Notes: generated by a model from the sequence alone, not told the origin. DNA of 64,000 nt from Mucilaginibacter sp. MD40 (GCF_002288635.1 NZ_NRSW01000001.1:3553852-3617851), one strand, 5' to 3'; positions 8,591 to 17,906 are shown, counted from the stretch's first letter. Numbers and translations are program-made.

Positions 8591-8963
8591 ATTTTACTAC
8601 AAAAAGTTCAATTTTTTTCAATAAAGTATCCATCTCAAATGGCTTTGCCAAAAAATCATCGGCTCCGGAGTCGCGTGCTGAAGTCTCGATATCGCGGCTG
8701 GCCGATATCATAATAATGGGTATACCTTTAGTTTCGGGTAAGGATTTTAGTTTCCGGCAAATGTCGCGCCCGTCCTCGCCGCTCATCCAAATATCCAGCA
8801 GTAGCAGGTCGGGCAGGTTTTCTTTCATATCCAGCACAGTTGCGCCATCAACCGTGCTGCTCACCTGGTAGCCCTCAAATTCCAGCATCATTTCTATAGC
8901 ATCAACAATCCCCGGATCGTCATCGGCTACCATTATTCGTTTTAGTCGCTCGCTCATTTTCAC
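8589..8963 (-). CDS. single-domain response regulator
   Basis: The 124-residue CheY-like receiver has an acidic pocket at Asp14-Asp16, a phosphoacceptor Asp57 in LLLLDIWMSGEDG, and the conserved Lys107 in FLAKPFE. It has no output domain, so it would act by protein-protein contact or phosphorelay. It lies 48 bases downstream of the PAS histidine kinase on the same strand, its likely partner. Confidence 0.92.
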   Translation of the reverse strand: MKMSERLKRIMVADDDPGIVDAIEMMLEFEGYQVSSTVDGATVLDMKENLPDLLLLDIWMSGEDGRDICRKLKSLPETKGIPIIMISASRDIETSARDSGADDFLAKPFEMDTLLKKIELFVVK

Positions 8964-9011
8964 TCTCCCGTATTTATGAGTAATAAAATACGGGCAGGTT
9001 TAATTAAAAAT

Positions 9012-11642
9012 TTAATTTGTTGGTAAATCTCTTTTACCAACAGGAATTGAGAAACAAAAAACAGACCCTTTTCCAACTTCGCTGTTTACCCACATTTTTC
9101 CGCCTTCGCGGCGAATGATCTCATTGGAGATGTACAAACCAAGCCCCAAACCGGGGAAAGTATGCTGCTTGCTGCCACCTACACGGTAAAACTGTTCAAA
9201 CACCTTTTCTTTTTTATCTTCGGGTATACCTATACCAAAATCTTGTACGCTTACTACCGCTTCGCCGTTCTCCAGCCGGGTATTTACTACTACCCTATTG
9301 GCATGAGGCGAGTATTTTATGGCATTAGTGATAAGGTTAGTTAACACCTGGCCCAAACGCTCCTTATCGGCATATATATGGCCGGTTTCTTCAAAATCCA
9401 TTACCAGCAGGTGCTTATTGGTAGTATGCTGTATGTCCTGCACCACGTCCTGCACGGCAGTATTTAAATTGAACCATGTTTTGTTAAACATGATTTTGCC
9501 GGAGTTAATTTTGGTAACATCCAGCAGGTCGCCAATGAGGTTGGTAAGCCTGTTTAGCTGCGAATCCATTTTCATCACCATAGCCGCTTTTTTCTCTTCG
9601 CCCTCGCGGCTAAGCATAGCGCCAAGCACCTGGGCATAGGCTTTTACACTGGTTACCGGCGTTTTAAGTTCGTGGCTGGCAATACCCAAAAAATCGTCCT
9701 TCTGGCGCTGCAGTTGCTTCTGCTCGTCAATATCCGTATTGGTGCCAAACCACTTAATTATTTCTCCTTCTGAAGTAAACGGCAGAGCCCGTGAAAGGTG
9801 CCACTTGTATTCGCCCGCGCTATTCCTTAGCCTAAACTCGCATTCAAACAGGCTGCCATGCTCCAACGCGTATTGCCAGGCGGCAAGGCATCCCTCCTTA
9901 TCGTCAGTATGCAGGTAGTTAAGCCATTGGTTACCTACTATGGCAGCCATAGGCAAACCAAAAAAATGCTCGGTTTGCCGGTTTACATAGTCGAGTTCGC
10001 CATCGGTACTAAACGTCCACAACTGGGCGGGCATAAAGTCGGTTACGAATTCAAACTGCCTTATCTGGTTGTTGAGCTCATGGTTTTTAAGCTGAAGGGC
10101 AATGTCTGCTATGGTTTTTTCGGTAACATCTGTACATGCGCCCACGTAGCCGGTAAAAACGCCATCGGCGTTATATTGTGGGTTACCGGTAGCAATGCAA
10201 CGCCGCACCTCACCATCGTAACGCCGCACACGGAAATCAACTTCATAAGCGCGTTGCTTGTTCAGGTCATGGATAAATTTACGGGCTGCCCTATCGCGGT
10301 CTTCCGGTAATATAGATTGTAACCAACCGGTGCCCAGCAATTCTTCGTTGCTCTGGCCTGTCCAGTCGGTCCAGGTCTTGTTAGCGTAAATGATCATCCC
10401 CTCGGCATCAGTCATCCATAGAGCCGCAGGCGAGGCGCTGGTAATGGTTTGCAGCAACTGCTCACTTTGCATGAGTGCCTGGCGGTCGGCTATCTCACGG
10501 CGCAGATCGCGCGCGATGGTAGCCCTGCCTTGTGGCTGCCCGTCGGCATCAAACACCATGATAGACGTTACCTGCGCAGGTATGGCCTCGCCGGTAACAA
10601 AGTGCTTTAACATCACCTGCCCACTCCACCTACCCAGCTTTACCAGGGCGGCATTCGCTTCATGGATCAGCCTGTCGGTTTCATGGGGCATAACAAATGC
10701 CGAAACATGGGGTAAATTTACATCTGCACCAATCCCCAGCATGGCACGACCTGCAGCGTTTACATGGGTAACCGTACCATCAGGGTTAGATAGCGTGATC
10801 AGATCCGAAGTATTATCGATCAGCGTGATGAGCCGTTTCTGCTCATCGCGTTCGGTTACCTCATGGCTCATATCCTGCGCGGTACCGGCAAAACGGGTAC
10901 ATACGCCATCGGTATTAAAGTAAGCCTTTCCCTTAGAACGCACCCAGCGCACTTCTTTATCCGCCGCTCGAATGGTCCTGTATTCGGTATGGTACAGGCC
11001 ATTACCCTCAGGATCAAGCGCCTTTTTTACCGCTTCATCAACCCGCTGTTTGTCTGCCGGGTGAATGTGTGTCAACAAACAATCGTAGTTTATTGGGTCG
11101 GTTTCCGTAAAACCAAATAATTGCCTGCAGCGGTCGTCCCAGCGTACCTGGCCGCTTTGTGGGTTTAGTTCCCAGGTACCCAATTGAGCTGAGTTAAGCG
11201 CGAACTGCACCCGTTCTTCGGCTTCAGCAAGCTTTTGGCGGGTAATCACCAGTTCGGTAACGTCTGAGGCGGTGTTTAATATTCCCCATACCTTTCCTTC
11301 AGCATCGCGGAGGGGCTGGTAGTTAAAATTAAAATAGTAGGTTTGCAGGCGCCCGTCAACAAAAAGTTTAACCTTTTCGGCATAAGCTTCATAAGGCACA
11401 CCAGTGTTGTAAACGTTTTTAAGAATGGCCACAAACGGCTGGTCTTCCATTTCGGGGAGGGCCTCTAAAAAGGTTTTACCCAAAACTGTTTCGTCCTTGC
11501 CCCACACTTTTAATATCGATTTATTCACCAGGGTGATGACCTGATCAGGGCCTACATACAATCCTACAGGTGATGGAGAATCGGCTATAAGTTGTTTAAA
11601 TATATTTTCATCCTGCACGGATCCCTGATGGCTGTAGTACAT
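9012..11642 (-). CDS. soluble multi-PAS sensor histidine kinase
   Basis: The 876-residue kinase carries about five consecutive PAS/PAC units (roughly residues 10-130, 140-262, 270-385, 390-510 and 520-640). A HisKA dimerisation domain follows, with phospho-accepting His657 in FLGIASHELKTPV. The HATPase domain has the N-box near residue 773 (NLITNAIKYSP), a G1 box (DFGIGIPED) and a G2 box (GLGLGLYIS). No transmembrane segment is visible, so it should sense a cytoplasmic signal, perhaps redox, light or a ligand bound by a PAS domain. It probably phosphorylates the downstream single-domain regulator. No heme or flavin motif could be assigned with confidence. Confidence 0.92.
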   Translation of the reverse strand: MYYSHQGSVQDENIFKQLIADSPSPVGLYVGPDQVITLVNKSILKVWGKDETVLGKTFLEALPEMEDQPFVAILKNVYNTGVPYEAYAEKVKLFVDGRLQTYYFNFNYQPLRDAEGKVWGILNTASDVTELVITRQKLAEAEERVQFALNSAQLGTWELNPQSGQVRWDDRCRQLFGFTETDPINYDCLLTHIHPADKQRVDEAVKKALDPEGNGLYHTEYRTIRAADKEVRWVRSKGKAYFNTDGVCTRFAGTAQDMSHEVTERDEQKRLITLIDNTSDLITLSNPDGTVTHVNAAGRAMLGIGADVNLPHVSAFVMPHETDRLIHEANAALVKLGRWSGQVMLKHFVTGEAIPAQVTSIMVFDADGQPQGRATIARDLRREIADRQALMQSEQLLQTITSASPAALWMTDAEGMIIYANKTWTDWTGQSNEELLGTGWLQSILPEDRDRAARKFIHDLNKQRAYEVDFRVRRYDGEVRRCIATGNPQYNADGVFTGYVGACTDVTEKTIADIALQLKNHELNNQIRQFEFVTDFMPAQLWTFSTDGELDYVNRQTEHFFGLPMAAIVGNQWLNYLHTDDKEGCLAAWQYALEHGSLFECEFRLRNSAGEYKWHLSRALPFTSEGEIIKWFGTNTDIDEQKQLQRQKDDFLGIASHELKTPVTSVKAYAQVLGAMLSREGEEKKAAMVMKMDSQLNRLTNLIGDLLDVTKINSGKIMFNKTWFNLNTAVQDVVQDIQHTTNKHLLVMDFEETGHIYADKERLGQVLTNLITNAIKYSPHANRVVVNTRLENGEAVVSVQDFGIGIPEDKKEKVFEQFYRVGGSKQHTFPGLGLGLYISNEIIRREGGKMWVNSEVGKGSVFCFSIPVGKRDLPTN

Positions 11643-11857
11643 TTAACCGTAGTGGCAGTTTTATATATGTTGCAAGGTAGTTTACAACACAACCGCTATT
11701 GTACAAGTATAAAATTTATGCCTCATTATTCCTATCGTAGTTTTTCATAAAAAGTTATTTTTTATTTATTACTTAAGTTAATTACATACTATAAACACTT
11801 AAATGTTGCTTGCTGAGGTTATTTTGCCCTATATTGGCTTGATCATTATTTACCATT

Positions 11858-12628
11858 ATGAGCACAATAAACGAAGGAAATGTAAGCTGCACCATAAGCG
11901 TGGAGGGCATTGCTACCATCAGTTTTTTCCATCCGGCGCAAAATTCGTTACCATCGCACCTGTTAAAGCAACTGGCAGATACTATTACCGGTTGCGGTAA
12001 TAACCCCGATGCCAGGGTAATTGTGCTGCAAAGCGGCGGCGACCGTACCTTCTGCCCGGGCGCCAGTTTTGATGAGTTACTGGCCATAAAAGATGAGCAA
12101 ACCGGCGCGGCATTTTTCTCGGGCTTTGCCAACGTGATTAATGCCTGCCGTAAATGCGGCAAGATCATCATCGCACGGGTGCAGGGAAAAGCGGTAGGCG
12201 GCGGCGTGGGCCTTGCCGCTGCGGCCGACTACTGCCTGGCAACAGAAACCGCTTCTGTGAAATTGAGCGAGCTGGCCATTGGCATAGGGCCTTTTGTAAT
12301 ATCGCCCACTGTTACCCGCAAAATAGGGTTACCGGCTTTTTCGCAGCTTACCATACGTGCTACTGATTTCCAGAGCGCGCAGTGGGCACAGGAAAAAGGA
12401 TTGTTTAATGATGTGTATGATGATATATCCGCGCTAAACGAGGCCGTACTGGCCTTAAGCCGAAAACTGGCTGCTTACCACCCCGAGGCTTTGGCAAACC
12501 TTAAGCAAATATTATGGGAGGGCACCGAAAACTGGGACACCCTGCTTAGCGAACGCGCGGCCATTAGCGGCAAACTGGTACTATCTGAGTTTACACAGCA
12601 GGCCCTGCAACAGTTCCTGAACAAATAA
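11858..12628 (+). CDS. enoyl-CoA hydratase/isomerase family protein
   Basis: This 256-residue crotonase-fold protein has the oxyanion-hole segment near GGDRTFCPGASFDEL, the family core VQGKAVGGGVGLAAAADYCL, and a catalytic-type Glu in SELAIGIGPFVI. It resembles the methylglutaconyl-CoA/enoyl-CoA hydratases of leucine or fatty-acid breakdown. The single Glu and the lack of pathway neighbours leave the reaction open. Upstream, 11643-11857 holds no gene. A strong terminator follows. Confidence 0.85.
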   Translation: MSTINEGNVSCTISVEGIATISFFHPAQNSLPSHLLKQLADTITGCGNNPDARVIVLQSGGDRTFCPGASFDELLAIKDEQTGAAFFSGFANVINACRKCGKIIIARVQGKAVGGGVGLAAAADYCLATETASVKLSELAIGIGPFVISPTVTRKIGLPAFSQLTIRATDFQSAQWAQEKGLFNDVYDDISALNEAVLALSRKLAAYHPEALANLKQILWEGTENWDTLLSERAAISGKLVLSEFTQQALQQFLNK

Positions 12629-12646
12629 ATGGCAACGGCTATAAAC

Positions 12647-12679
12647 AAAAAAACCTCCCGCTGCTTGGGAGGTTTTTTT
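12647..12679. terminator. bidirectional intrinsic terminator
   Basis: A perfect 13-base inverted repeat (12647-12659 and 12667-12679), A7-CCTCCC paired with GGGAGG-T7, with a 7-base loop. It lies between the convergent hydratase and Pro/Tyr-rich protein genes. Confidence 0.88.
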
Positions 12680-12698
12680 GGTGAACTATATATATTGA

Positions 12699-13064
12699 CT
12701 ACCACCTGCGGCCGTAATGGTGGCCACGGTCATGATAGAAGCGTTCTCTGTAAACCACCTGGGTTACTACCGGGCGGCGATAAAAACGAGGAGCATAATA
12801 AGCAGGGCGATAATACCTTCGCACTACAACAGGGCGTTCGTAATAAACCGAAGCTGGTGGTGGCGGCGGGCAATAAGCTGGTGGTGGCGGCGGGCAATAA
12901 GCCGGTGCTGGATCATAATAAACAGGTGCCGGTGCTGGTTCGTAATAAACCCTGTGTATGGGAGTGCCAATGTGTACCCCTATGCCAACACTTACCTGGG
13001 CCTTTGCCAATTGTACCGCACCAGTTAGTAAGAGCGCTATAATTGAAATTTTCATCAGTTTCAT
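12699..13064 (-). CDS. small secreted Pro/Tyr/Arg-rich protein
   Basis: The 121-residue product starts MKLMKISIIALLLTGAVQLA, a Sec signal peptide with cleavage near AKAQ. It continues into a low-complexity mature region rich in Pro, Tyr, Arg and Val. This contains two copies of AYCPPPPP encoded by a perfect 24-base tandem duplication (12853-12876 and 12877-12900), then RYYRP-type repeats and a GHHYGRRW end. An ATG at 13085 would add seven residues. The start at 13064 is preferred because it aligns with MKYLKI of the paralogue at 17907-18182; both mature parts then begin AQVS and contain IGTP. Function unknown, possibly a periplasmic or surface structural protein. Confidence 0.7.
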   Translation of the reverse strand: MKLMKISIIALLLTGAVQLAKAQVSVGIGVHIGTPIHRVYYEPAPAPVYYDPAPAYCPPPPPAYCPPPPPASVYYERPVVVRRYYRPAYYAPRFYRRPVVTQVVYRERFYHDRGHHYGRRW

Positions 13065-13156
13065 AACAGTAGATTTAATTACCATTTATTGTTCATACGG
13101 GTATATGACCATGCAAACCGATGAGGGTTTAAAAATAAATTTTACTTTTTGGCTGA

Positions 13157-13450
13157 TTATGCCTCGTAAATACGCAGGCGGCTTCTTAAGTAGCTCATTT
13201 CCTGCTGCATATTTTCTATCTTTTGCAGTAAATTATTGATGGTAGCTACCCCCGCTTCGTTTATTTCTAACTGGGTATGCAGCCTTACCATGCGTTCCAA
13301 ACCGCTTATTTCCTCAATGGGGATGCATCGTACCTCATTTATCCGGGTGATATTCACTAAACCGGCTTCGGCCAGGTAGTCAACAAAGGTATACTCAACA
13401 TTGTGGTAAACGCAAAAGTCATCTACACTAATTACTTGTTCTGCTTTCAT
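13157..13450 (-). CDS. cbpM: chaperone modulator CbpM (MerR-like)
   Basis: The 97-residue protein has a MerR-like N-terminal helical part (ISVDDFCVYHNVEYTFVDYL) and a C-terminal coiled-coil helix (INNLLQKIENMQQEMSYLRS). CbpM proteins bind the J domain of CbpA and inhibit its co-chaperone and DNA-binding activity. It follows the cbpA-type gene by 5 bases on the same strand, the standard arrangement, which supports the assignment. Confidence 0.85.
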   Translation of the reverse strand: MKAEQVISVDDFCVYHNVEYTFVDYLAEAGLVNITRINEVRCIPIEEISGLERMVRLHTQLEINEAGVATINNLLQKIENMQQEMSYLRSRLRIYEA

Positions 13451-13455
13451 AAGGG

Positions 13456-14370
13456 TTATAGTTTAGCTAGTTGTTCAAATAGTTCGCGTTGCTTATCGGT
13501 AAGGTTGGTGGGGAGGGTAATGTTATAGGTCAGATAAAGGTCGCCGTGCTGGCCCTCTTTTTTATAAACGGGCACGCCTTTGCCTTTTAATTTCACCCTG
13601 GTATTATTTTGTGTACCGGGCGATACCTTAAGTTTCACCTTGCCGGTGAGGGTATCGGCAGTGATCTCCCCGCCCAGCACAGCGGTATACAGGTCAATAT
13701 TCAGCGTTTTATGCAGATCACTGCCCGTGCGCTTAAATTCAGGGTCTTCCGGAATGTTGAAGGTGATATACAGGTCGCCGGCAGGCGCGCCATTGGCCCC
13801 GGGGCCGCCATGCCCTGCAATTTTTATGGTTTGGCCATTCTCTATCCCTGCGGGTATGGTGAGCCTTATATTTTTCCCATTTACGGTAAGCGTTTGCTTT
13901 TTTGACTCCATGATGTCGCGCAGGTTCAGCTGCAATTCCGCGTTAAAATCCTGCCCGCGATAGCGTGCCGACTGCCGGCCACTCTTACCTCCACCACCGC
14001 CGCCAAACATGGAGTTAAAGAAGTCGGAAAAATCTCCACCGCCGCCGCCAAAATCAAAACTTCCGAAATCCTGGGCCGAACCACCCTCATAAGTATAGCC
14101 CCTTTGTTGCTGTTGTTGCTGCCTGGCCTGCTCATAAGCCTCGCCGTGCTGCCAGTTCTCTCCGTACTTATCGTATTTTTTTCGCTTTTCCGGATCGCTT
14201 AATACTTCGTTGGCTTCGTTAACCTGCTTAAACTGCTTTTCGGCCTCCGGGTCATTAGGATTAACATCCGGGTGGTATTTGCGCGCCAGCTTACGGTACG
14301 CGCTTTTAATATCTTTTTCGGTAGCGTTTTTATCTACTCCAAGTACCTTATAGTAATCAATAAATGCCAT
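13456..14370 (-). CDS. cbpA: DnaJ-class co-chaperone CbpA (class B J-protein)
   Basis: The 304-residue J-protein has a J domain at residues 1-70 with HPD in [12 protein letters not shown] Gln-rich then Gly/Phe-rich linker follows (about residues 80-130), then two C-terminal beta domains that bind substrate. There is no cysteine-rich zinc finger, so it is class B (CbpA-like) rather than DnaJ itself. It stimulates DnaK ATPase and may bind DNA. The 5-base gap to cbpM indicates an operon. Confidence 0.9.
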   Translation of the reverse strand: MAFIDYYKVLGVDKNATEKDIKSAYRKLARKYHPDVNPNDPEAEKQFKQVNEANEVLSDPEKRKKYDKYGENWQHGEAYEQARQQQQQQRGYTYEGGSAQDFGSFDFGGGGGDFSDFFNSMFGGGGGGKSGRQSARYRGQDFNAELQLNLRDIMESKKQTLTVNGKNIRLTIPAGIENGQTIKIAGHGGPGANGAPAGDLYITFNIPEDPEFKRTGSDLHKTLNIDLYTAVLGGEITADTLTGKVKLKVSPGTQNNTRVKLKGKGVPVYKKEGQHGDLYLTYNITLPTNLTDKQRELFEQLAKL

Positions 14371-14497
14371 AGTTGTGATATGTATTTACTAAACCTATAA
14401 AATTAAAAAATGTGTGTGAGTGATGCACATCAGGTTTATCCGGTTTGGATATCATTTAAAAACAACCTGATATAGCAGGGAGATTAGGCAGCCCGGG

Positions 14498-15511
14498 TTA
14501 TCCCAGCCACTTTCCAAACTCGTGGTATTTTTTTATGCTGACGCTTACCTTGCTGCCTACCGGATATTTATTTAACGCGAAGTTGAAAGCTCGCAACGTT
14601 ACCTCGTCGCGTTCAACAATTAACTCCTCGTAAAAGCCTTTGTAGAGCACCTGTTTTACCTGCCATTTATTACCTAAAGGTTTTGATGATACCTGCACAT
14701 GCTCGGCATACACCACTACCGTACCCCGTTTTGATTTGATGTTACATACCCTGGCCTCGGCGGCGGTAAGCTCGCTGCAACTCACCAATACATTGGCCGT
14801 ATAAAGCAATTTTGGCGACTGATACAATTTTTCCGGCGACCCATGCTCAACAATTTCGCCCTCCTTTATCACGATCAGTTCATCGGCCATGGATAACAGT
14901 TCGGCAGGGTCATGAGATACCAGGATAACCGTTACGCCCCATTCCTTAACTATTTGCCTGATATCGTGCTGCAAGCCCTCGCGATAATTGGCATCCACCT
15001 GGTTAAAGGGCTCATCCAGCATCAATACTTCGGGGCGGTTAATGAGCGCGCGGGCAATGGTTACCCGTTGTTTTTCGCCACCGCTTAATTTACCAAAAGG
15101 CAGCTCACGCAGTTCATCAATCCCGAGCAGGTTGAGCGCCTGTGTAATTTTCTGGATCTTGTAATTCACATCCTCGGCCGGTAAGGAACGGCCCAGGTTA
15201 TCCCACACGGTGGCCTGCATATCCATGTCAGCATTATCCTGGCTTACCATGGCAATGGCGGCATGTTCAGGCTGCAGATTATGCCCTCTTACGGGTAAAG
15301 GTTTGCCATGAAAGAACACATCGCCCGCATCAGGCTTTATATGGCCCGAAAGCAGCCTGAGCAGGGTGGTTTTACCACTCCCGCTTTCTCCAACAATACC
15401 GGTAATTTTCCCTTTGGGTACAAACAGGGTAATATTGTTTACACCTGATGATTTATCACCAAAAAAATTTTTGGTAACGGTAATGGTTTCCAGTATCAGC
15501 TCCTCGGTCAT
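14498..15511 (-). CDS. orphan ABC transporter ATP-binding protein
   Basis: The 337-residue ATPase has Walker A GESGSGKT (residues 41-48), signature LSGGEKQR (142-149), and Walker B EVLMLDEP (Asp166/Glu167). A C-terminal extension of ~100 residues (from about 235) looks like the regulatory TOBE-type beta domain of CUT1, Fe3+ or molybdate importers. No permease or binding protein lies nearby, so the transported substrate and partner are unknown. Upstream, a -7 box TAGGTTTG lies on the minus strand at 15535-15542. Confidence 0.88.
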   Translation of the reverse strand: MTEELILETITVTKNFFGDKSSGVNNITLFVPKGKITGIVGESGSGKTTLLRLLSGHIKPDAGDVFFHGKPLPVRGHNLQPEHAAIAMVSQDNADMDMQATVWDNLGRSLPAEDVNYKIQKITQALNLLGIDELRELPFGKLSGGEKQRVTIARALINRPEVLMLDEPFNQVDANYREGLQHDIRQIVKEWGVTVILVSHDPAELLSMADELIVIKEGEIVEHGSPEKLYQSPKLLYTANVLVSCSELTAAEARVCNIKSKRGTVVVYAEHVQVSSKPLGNKWQVKQVLYKGFYEELIVERDEVTLRAFNFALNKYPVGSKVSVSIKKYHEFGKWLG

Positions 15512-15534
15512 TGCTTGGGGTCGGTATTTACCTT

Positions 15535-15542
15535 CAAACCTA
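15535..15542 (-). promoter_or_regulatory. -7 promoter box of the ABC ATPase gene
   Basis: TAGGTTTG on the minus strand matches TAnnTTTG and ends 23 bases before the ATG at 15511. Confidence 0.45.
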
Positions 15543-15661
15543 ACCTATAAATCGCTATCAGCCAAAAAAAAGTGGAAGTATGACAGTGTTCCATCCGTGA
15601 GGCAAAACAATTACACGCTAAATGCTATTAAAGTATTTTACTTAACCATTTAATTACAACC

Positions 15662-15874
15662 ATGAACAGAACCATAGGAATTGTATTGATTGTTTTAGGC
15701 GCGGCCATGCTGATATGGACCGGCTTTACTTACACCAAAAAGGAAAAGATAATTGATGCGGGACCCATACAAGTTTCTGCCGACAGGGAGAAAAGCGTAA
15801 ACTGGCCGCCTTACCTTGGCGGGATATTACTGGTTGGGGGTATTGTAATTGTGGCCTCGTCAAAAAAAGCGTAA
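15662..15874 (+). CDS. small two-helix membrane protein
   Basis: The 70-residue protein has two hydrophobic helices (about residues 5-22 and 51-66) joined by a charged, probably periplasmic, loop with KKEKIIDAGPIQVSADREK. The layout is similar to DUF3185-type small membrane proteins. Identity is not certain and no function is known. It lies between divergent and convergent neighbours and is monocistronic. Confidence 0.7.
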   Translation: MNRTIGIVLIVLGAAMLIWTGFTYTKKEKIIDAGPIQVSADREKSVNWPPYLGGILLVGGIVIVASSKKA

Positions 15875-15896
15875 TAGTGTAATATTACGGATGGTT

Positions 15897-16406
15897 TTAG
15901 ACCGCTTTCTCAAACTTAAGCATCTCAAGCGGTTGTTTAACAATACCATTATGCTCGGGGATATTAAAAGGTATTACCTCGCCTGTTTTGCTGAATCCTC
16001 GCCGCTCATACCAGGCAATTAATTCGGTACGGTTGGAAATCACGGTCATGGTAATGGCCTTGAGATGGTTTTGGCGCGCGAAATCTTCTGCCGCCTGCAA
16101 TAACTGCCTGCCCAAACCATTCGCCTGCAGATCGGGCGATACGGTAAGCATTCCCAGATACAGCTTTTCGCCTTGCTTTTGCAGGTAAACACAACCGGTA
16201 ATTGCGCCTTCGTTGTTGAGGTGCTTTAATATGGTTACACAGGGGGTATTAAAATCATCTGTTAAGCCCTGTTCATTTGTGCGTGTGCCATCAATGAGGT
16301 CGGCCTCGGTTGTCCATCCTTTTTTAGAGCTCTCGCCACGATAGGCAGAATTTATAAGCGCCACCAGTTCGGGCACGTCATTTAAATTAGCAGGTATAAT
16401 TGGCAT
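15897..16406 (-). CDS. GNAT-family N-acetyltransferase
   Basis: The 169-residue enzyme shows GNAT motif A in LYLGMLTVSPDLQANGLGRQ, with the Q/R-x-x-G-x-G/A acetyl-CoA loop as QANGLGRQLL. Motif B is near ITMTVISNRTELIAWYERRGF. It transfers acetyl from acetyl-CoA to an unknown amine. A TACATTTG box ends exactly four bases before the ATG, suggesting a leaderless transcript. Confidence 0.87.
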   Translation of the reverse strand: MPIIPANLNDVPELVALINSAYRGESSKKGWTTEADLIDGTRTNEQGLTDDFNTPCVTILKHLNNEGAITGCVYLQKQGEKLYLGMLTVSPDLQANGLGRQLLQAAEDFARQNHLKAITMTVISNRTELIAWYERRGFSKTGEVIPFNIPEHNGIVKQPLEMLKFEKAV

Positions 16407-16410
16407 AAAG

Positions 16411-16418
16411 CAAATGTA
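16411..16418 (-). promoter_or_regulatory. -7 promoter box TACATTTG, four bases before the GNAT start
   Basis: On the minus strand TACATTTG is followed by CTTT and then the ATG at 16406. Several TTTG tracts upstream could act as the -33 element. Confidence 0.6.
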
Positions 16419-16457
16419 TCAAATACCGCCAAAACAAAAAACAAACTGTTCACGCGC

Positions 16458-17720
16458 CTACGCCTGCCTTTTTTTAAGTGTGATCACTGTTATCTCGGGC
16501 CATATCCCCAGCCTGCCCGAAAACGCCAGGAACCCAAAGCCCCTGTTAACATATAAATGCCTGTTATTTTGCTTTACTAAACCGGCCCAGTCCAGGTAAC
16601 GGTACTGTACAGGGCTCCAGCGGAAACCGGCTGTTTCTACACCGAACTGCGCGCCGTGGGTATGACCTGAAAGTGTTAAATGTATATCCGTTTTATGGTA
16701 ACGCACTTTGTCTTCCCAGTGGGTAGGGTCATGCGAAAGGAGTACTTTAAACGCTTTATCATCAACGCCCTGCAAGGCTTTTTCGAGGTTACCTATCTGT
16801 ATAAAACCGCGCCCCCAGTTTTGCACGCCTATCAGCGCTATCTTCTGGCCGTTCTTTTCCAGCTGCACGTTTTCATCGAGTAGTAAACGGTAGCCCAATT
16901 CGGCGTGGTGGCGTTTTAATTTTTCCAGGTTATCGCGCTTAGCCTGTTCGCTGTCCCACTGTATGTAATCGCCGTAATCGTGGTTGCCTAAGATGGAGAA
17001 CTGGCCAAAAGGCGCTTTTATCTGGCTAAAACGATCTATATATTGTTCAATTTCCCATGCGGCGTTGTTTACCAGGTCGCCGGTAAATACAAACAGGTCG
17101 CTTTTTTGAGCCTTAGCCAGGTCGATCCCCCGTTGCATGGCATCCACATTATCAAAACTGCCGGAATGTATGTCTGATAGTTGTGTAATAGTGAAGCCGT
17201 CAAACGCCTCAGGCAGTTCATCGTAATAAATAGTTTGGCGGTGGACCTTATAATCATACTTACCCCTGAACATGGCATAAAAGAACGATGCGAACGGAAT
17301 GGCAGCAAGCAAAACTGCTATCTCGCTGATAAACTTTCGCCTGGCCGGAAAGTAGGGCTCACCCGGCTTTCGTTCGCTGCTGATATTGTGCGATATGCCG
17401 TAAATAAAACGACCGAGATCGCCCAAAGAAAGTACAATGCAAAATACCAGCTTGGTTACAAAAAAGGTAAGAAAGAGGCTGAGCATCCACTCATGGAAGG
17501 GTGTCATACCCCGAGCGGAGTTAAGGCTGTTTATCCCCAGCAGGAAAACTACCGTTACCCCTACTGATATGATCAGGAAGCCCCAGGGTAAAGCCAAACG
17601 AGCCACGCGCGACTGCCAGTCGGCCGTTAGCGTACGCAAGCCGTTAAAAACGTACCAGTCCATCAGCAGGGTTACAGCTGATATAATGAGAAATATTTTG
17701 AATAAACCACCTCTATGCAT
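16458..17720 (-). CDS. membrane-anchored metallophosphoesterase
   Basis: The 420-residue protein has four hydrophobic segments in the first ~165 residues, then a calcineurin-like phosphoesterase domain. Metal-binding motifs appear in order: QLSDIHSGS (D-x-H), FTGDLVNN (GD-x-x), LGNHDYGDY (GNHD), LLSHDPTHW, and LSGHTHGAQ (GH-x-H). It is similar to YaeI/YkuE-type phosphodiesterases with an N-terminal membrane domain, and YkuE is linked to envelope phospholipid or lipid A-type substrates. The substrate here is unknown. Confidence 0.9.
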   Translation of the reverse strand: MHRGGLFKIFLIISAVTLLMDWYVFNGLRTLTADWQSRVARLALPWGFLIISVGVTVVFLLGINSLNSARGMTPFHEWMLSLFLTFFVTKLVFCIVLSLGDLGRFIYGISHNISSERKPGEPYFPARRKFISEIAVLLAAIPFASFFYAMFRGKYDYKVHRQTIYYDELPEAFDGFTITQLSDIHSGSFDNVDAMQRGIDLAKAQKSDLFVFTGDLVNNAAWEIEQYIDRFSQIKAPFGQFSILGNHDYGDYIQWDSEQAKRDNLEKLKRHHAELGYRLLLDENVQLEKNGQKIALIGVQNWGRGFIQIGNLEKALQGVDDKAFKVLLSHDPTHWEDKVRYHKTDIHLTLSGHTHGAQFGVETAGFRWSPVQYRYLDWAGLVKQNNRHLYVNRGFGFLAFSGRLGIWPEITVITLKKRQA

Positions 17721-17846
17721 AAATATCTTAAAGCTTAAGCCGCAATATAAACAGCATAGGGTAATTGGTTTGTAAAACTTTGCTGCTGTATGTTACGCCG
17801 CTTAATAACGGGGTATAATGGGCTATTGTTTGCAGCGGCCGATAAA

Positions 17847-17882
17847 CAAAAAAATCCGCCCCTGCATGGCAGGGAGCGGATC
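17847..17882 (-). terminator. intrinsic terminator of the small secreted protein gene
   Basis: Read on the minus strand, ATCCGCTCCCTGC pairs with GCAGGGGCGGAT (one bulge) and is followed by TTTTTTTG. It lies 25 bases beyond the stop at 17907. Confidence 0.75.
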
Positions 17883-17906
17883 CAAATCAAATCAACAACA
17901 CATTAA

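Noticed and set aside
12629..13042. 137-residue plus-strand frame with LVVAAGNK repeats
   Set aside because: It lies opposite the Pro/Tyr-rich secreted gene; the repeats are the complement of that gene's 24-base duplication. No signal peptide or family.
15870..15889. Small inverted repeat CGTAATA/TATTACG after the two-helix membrane protein gene
   Set aside because: Short, A/T-rich stem with no T tail; too weak to call a terminator.
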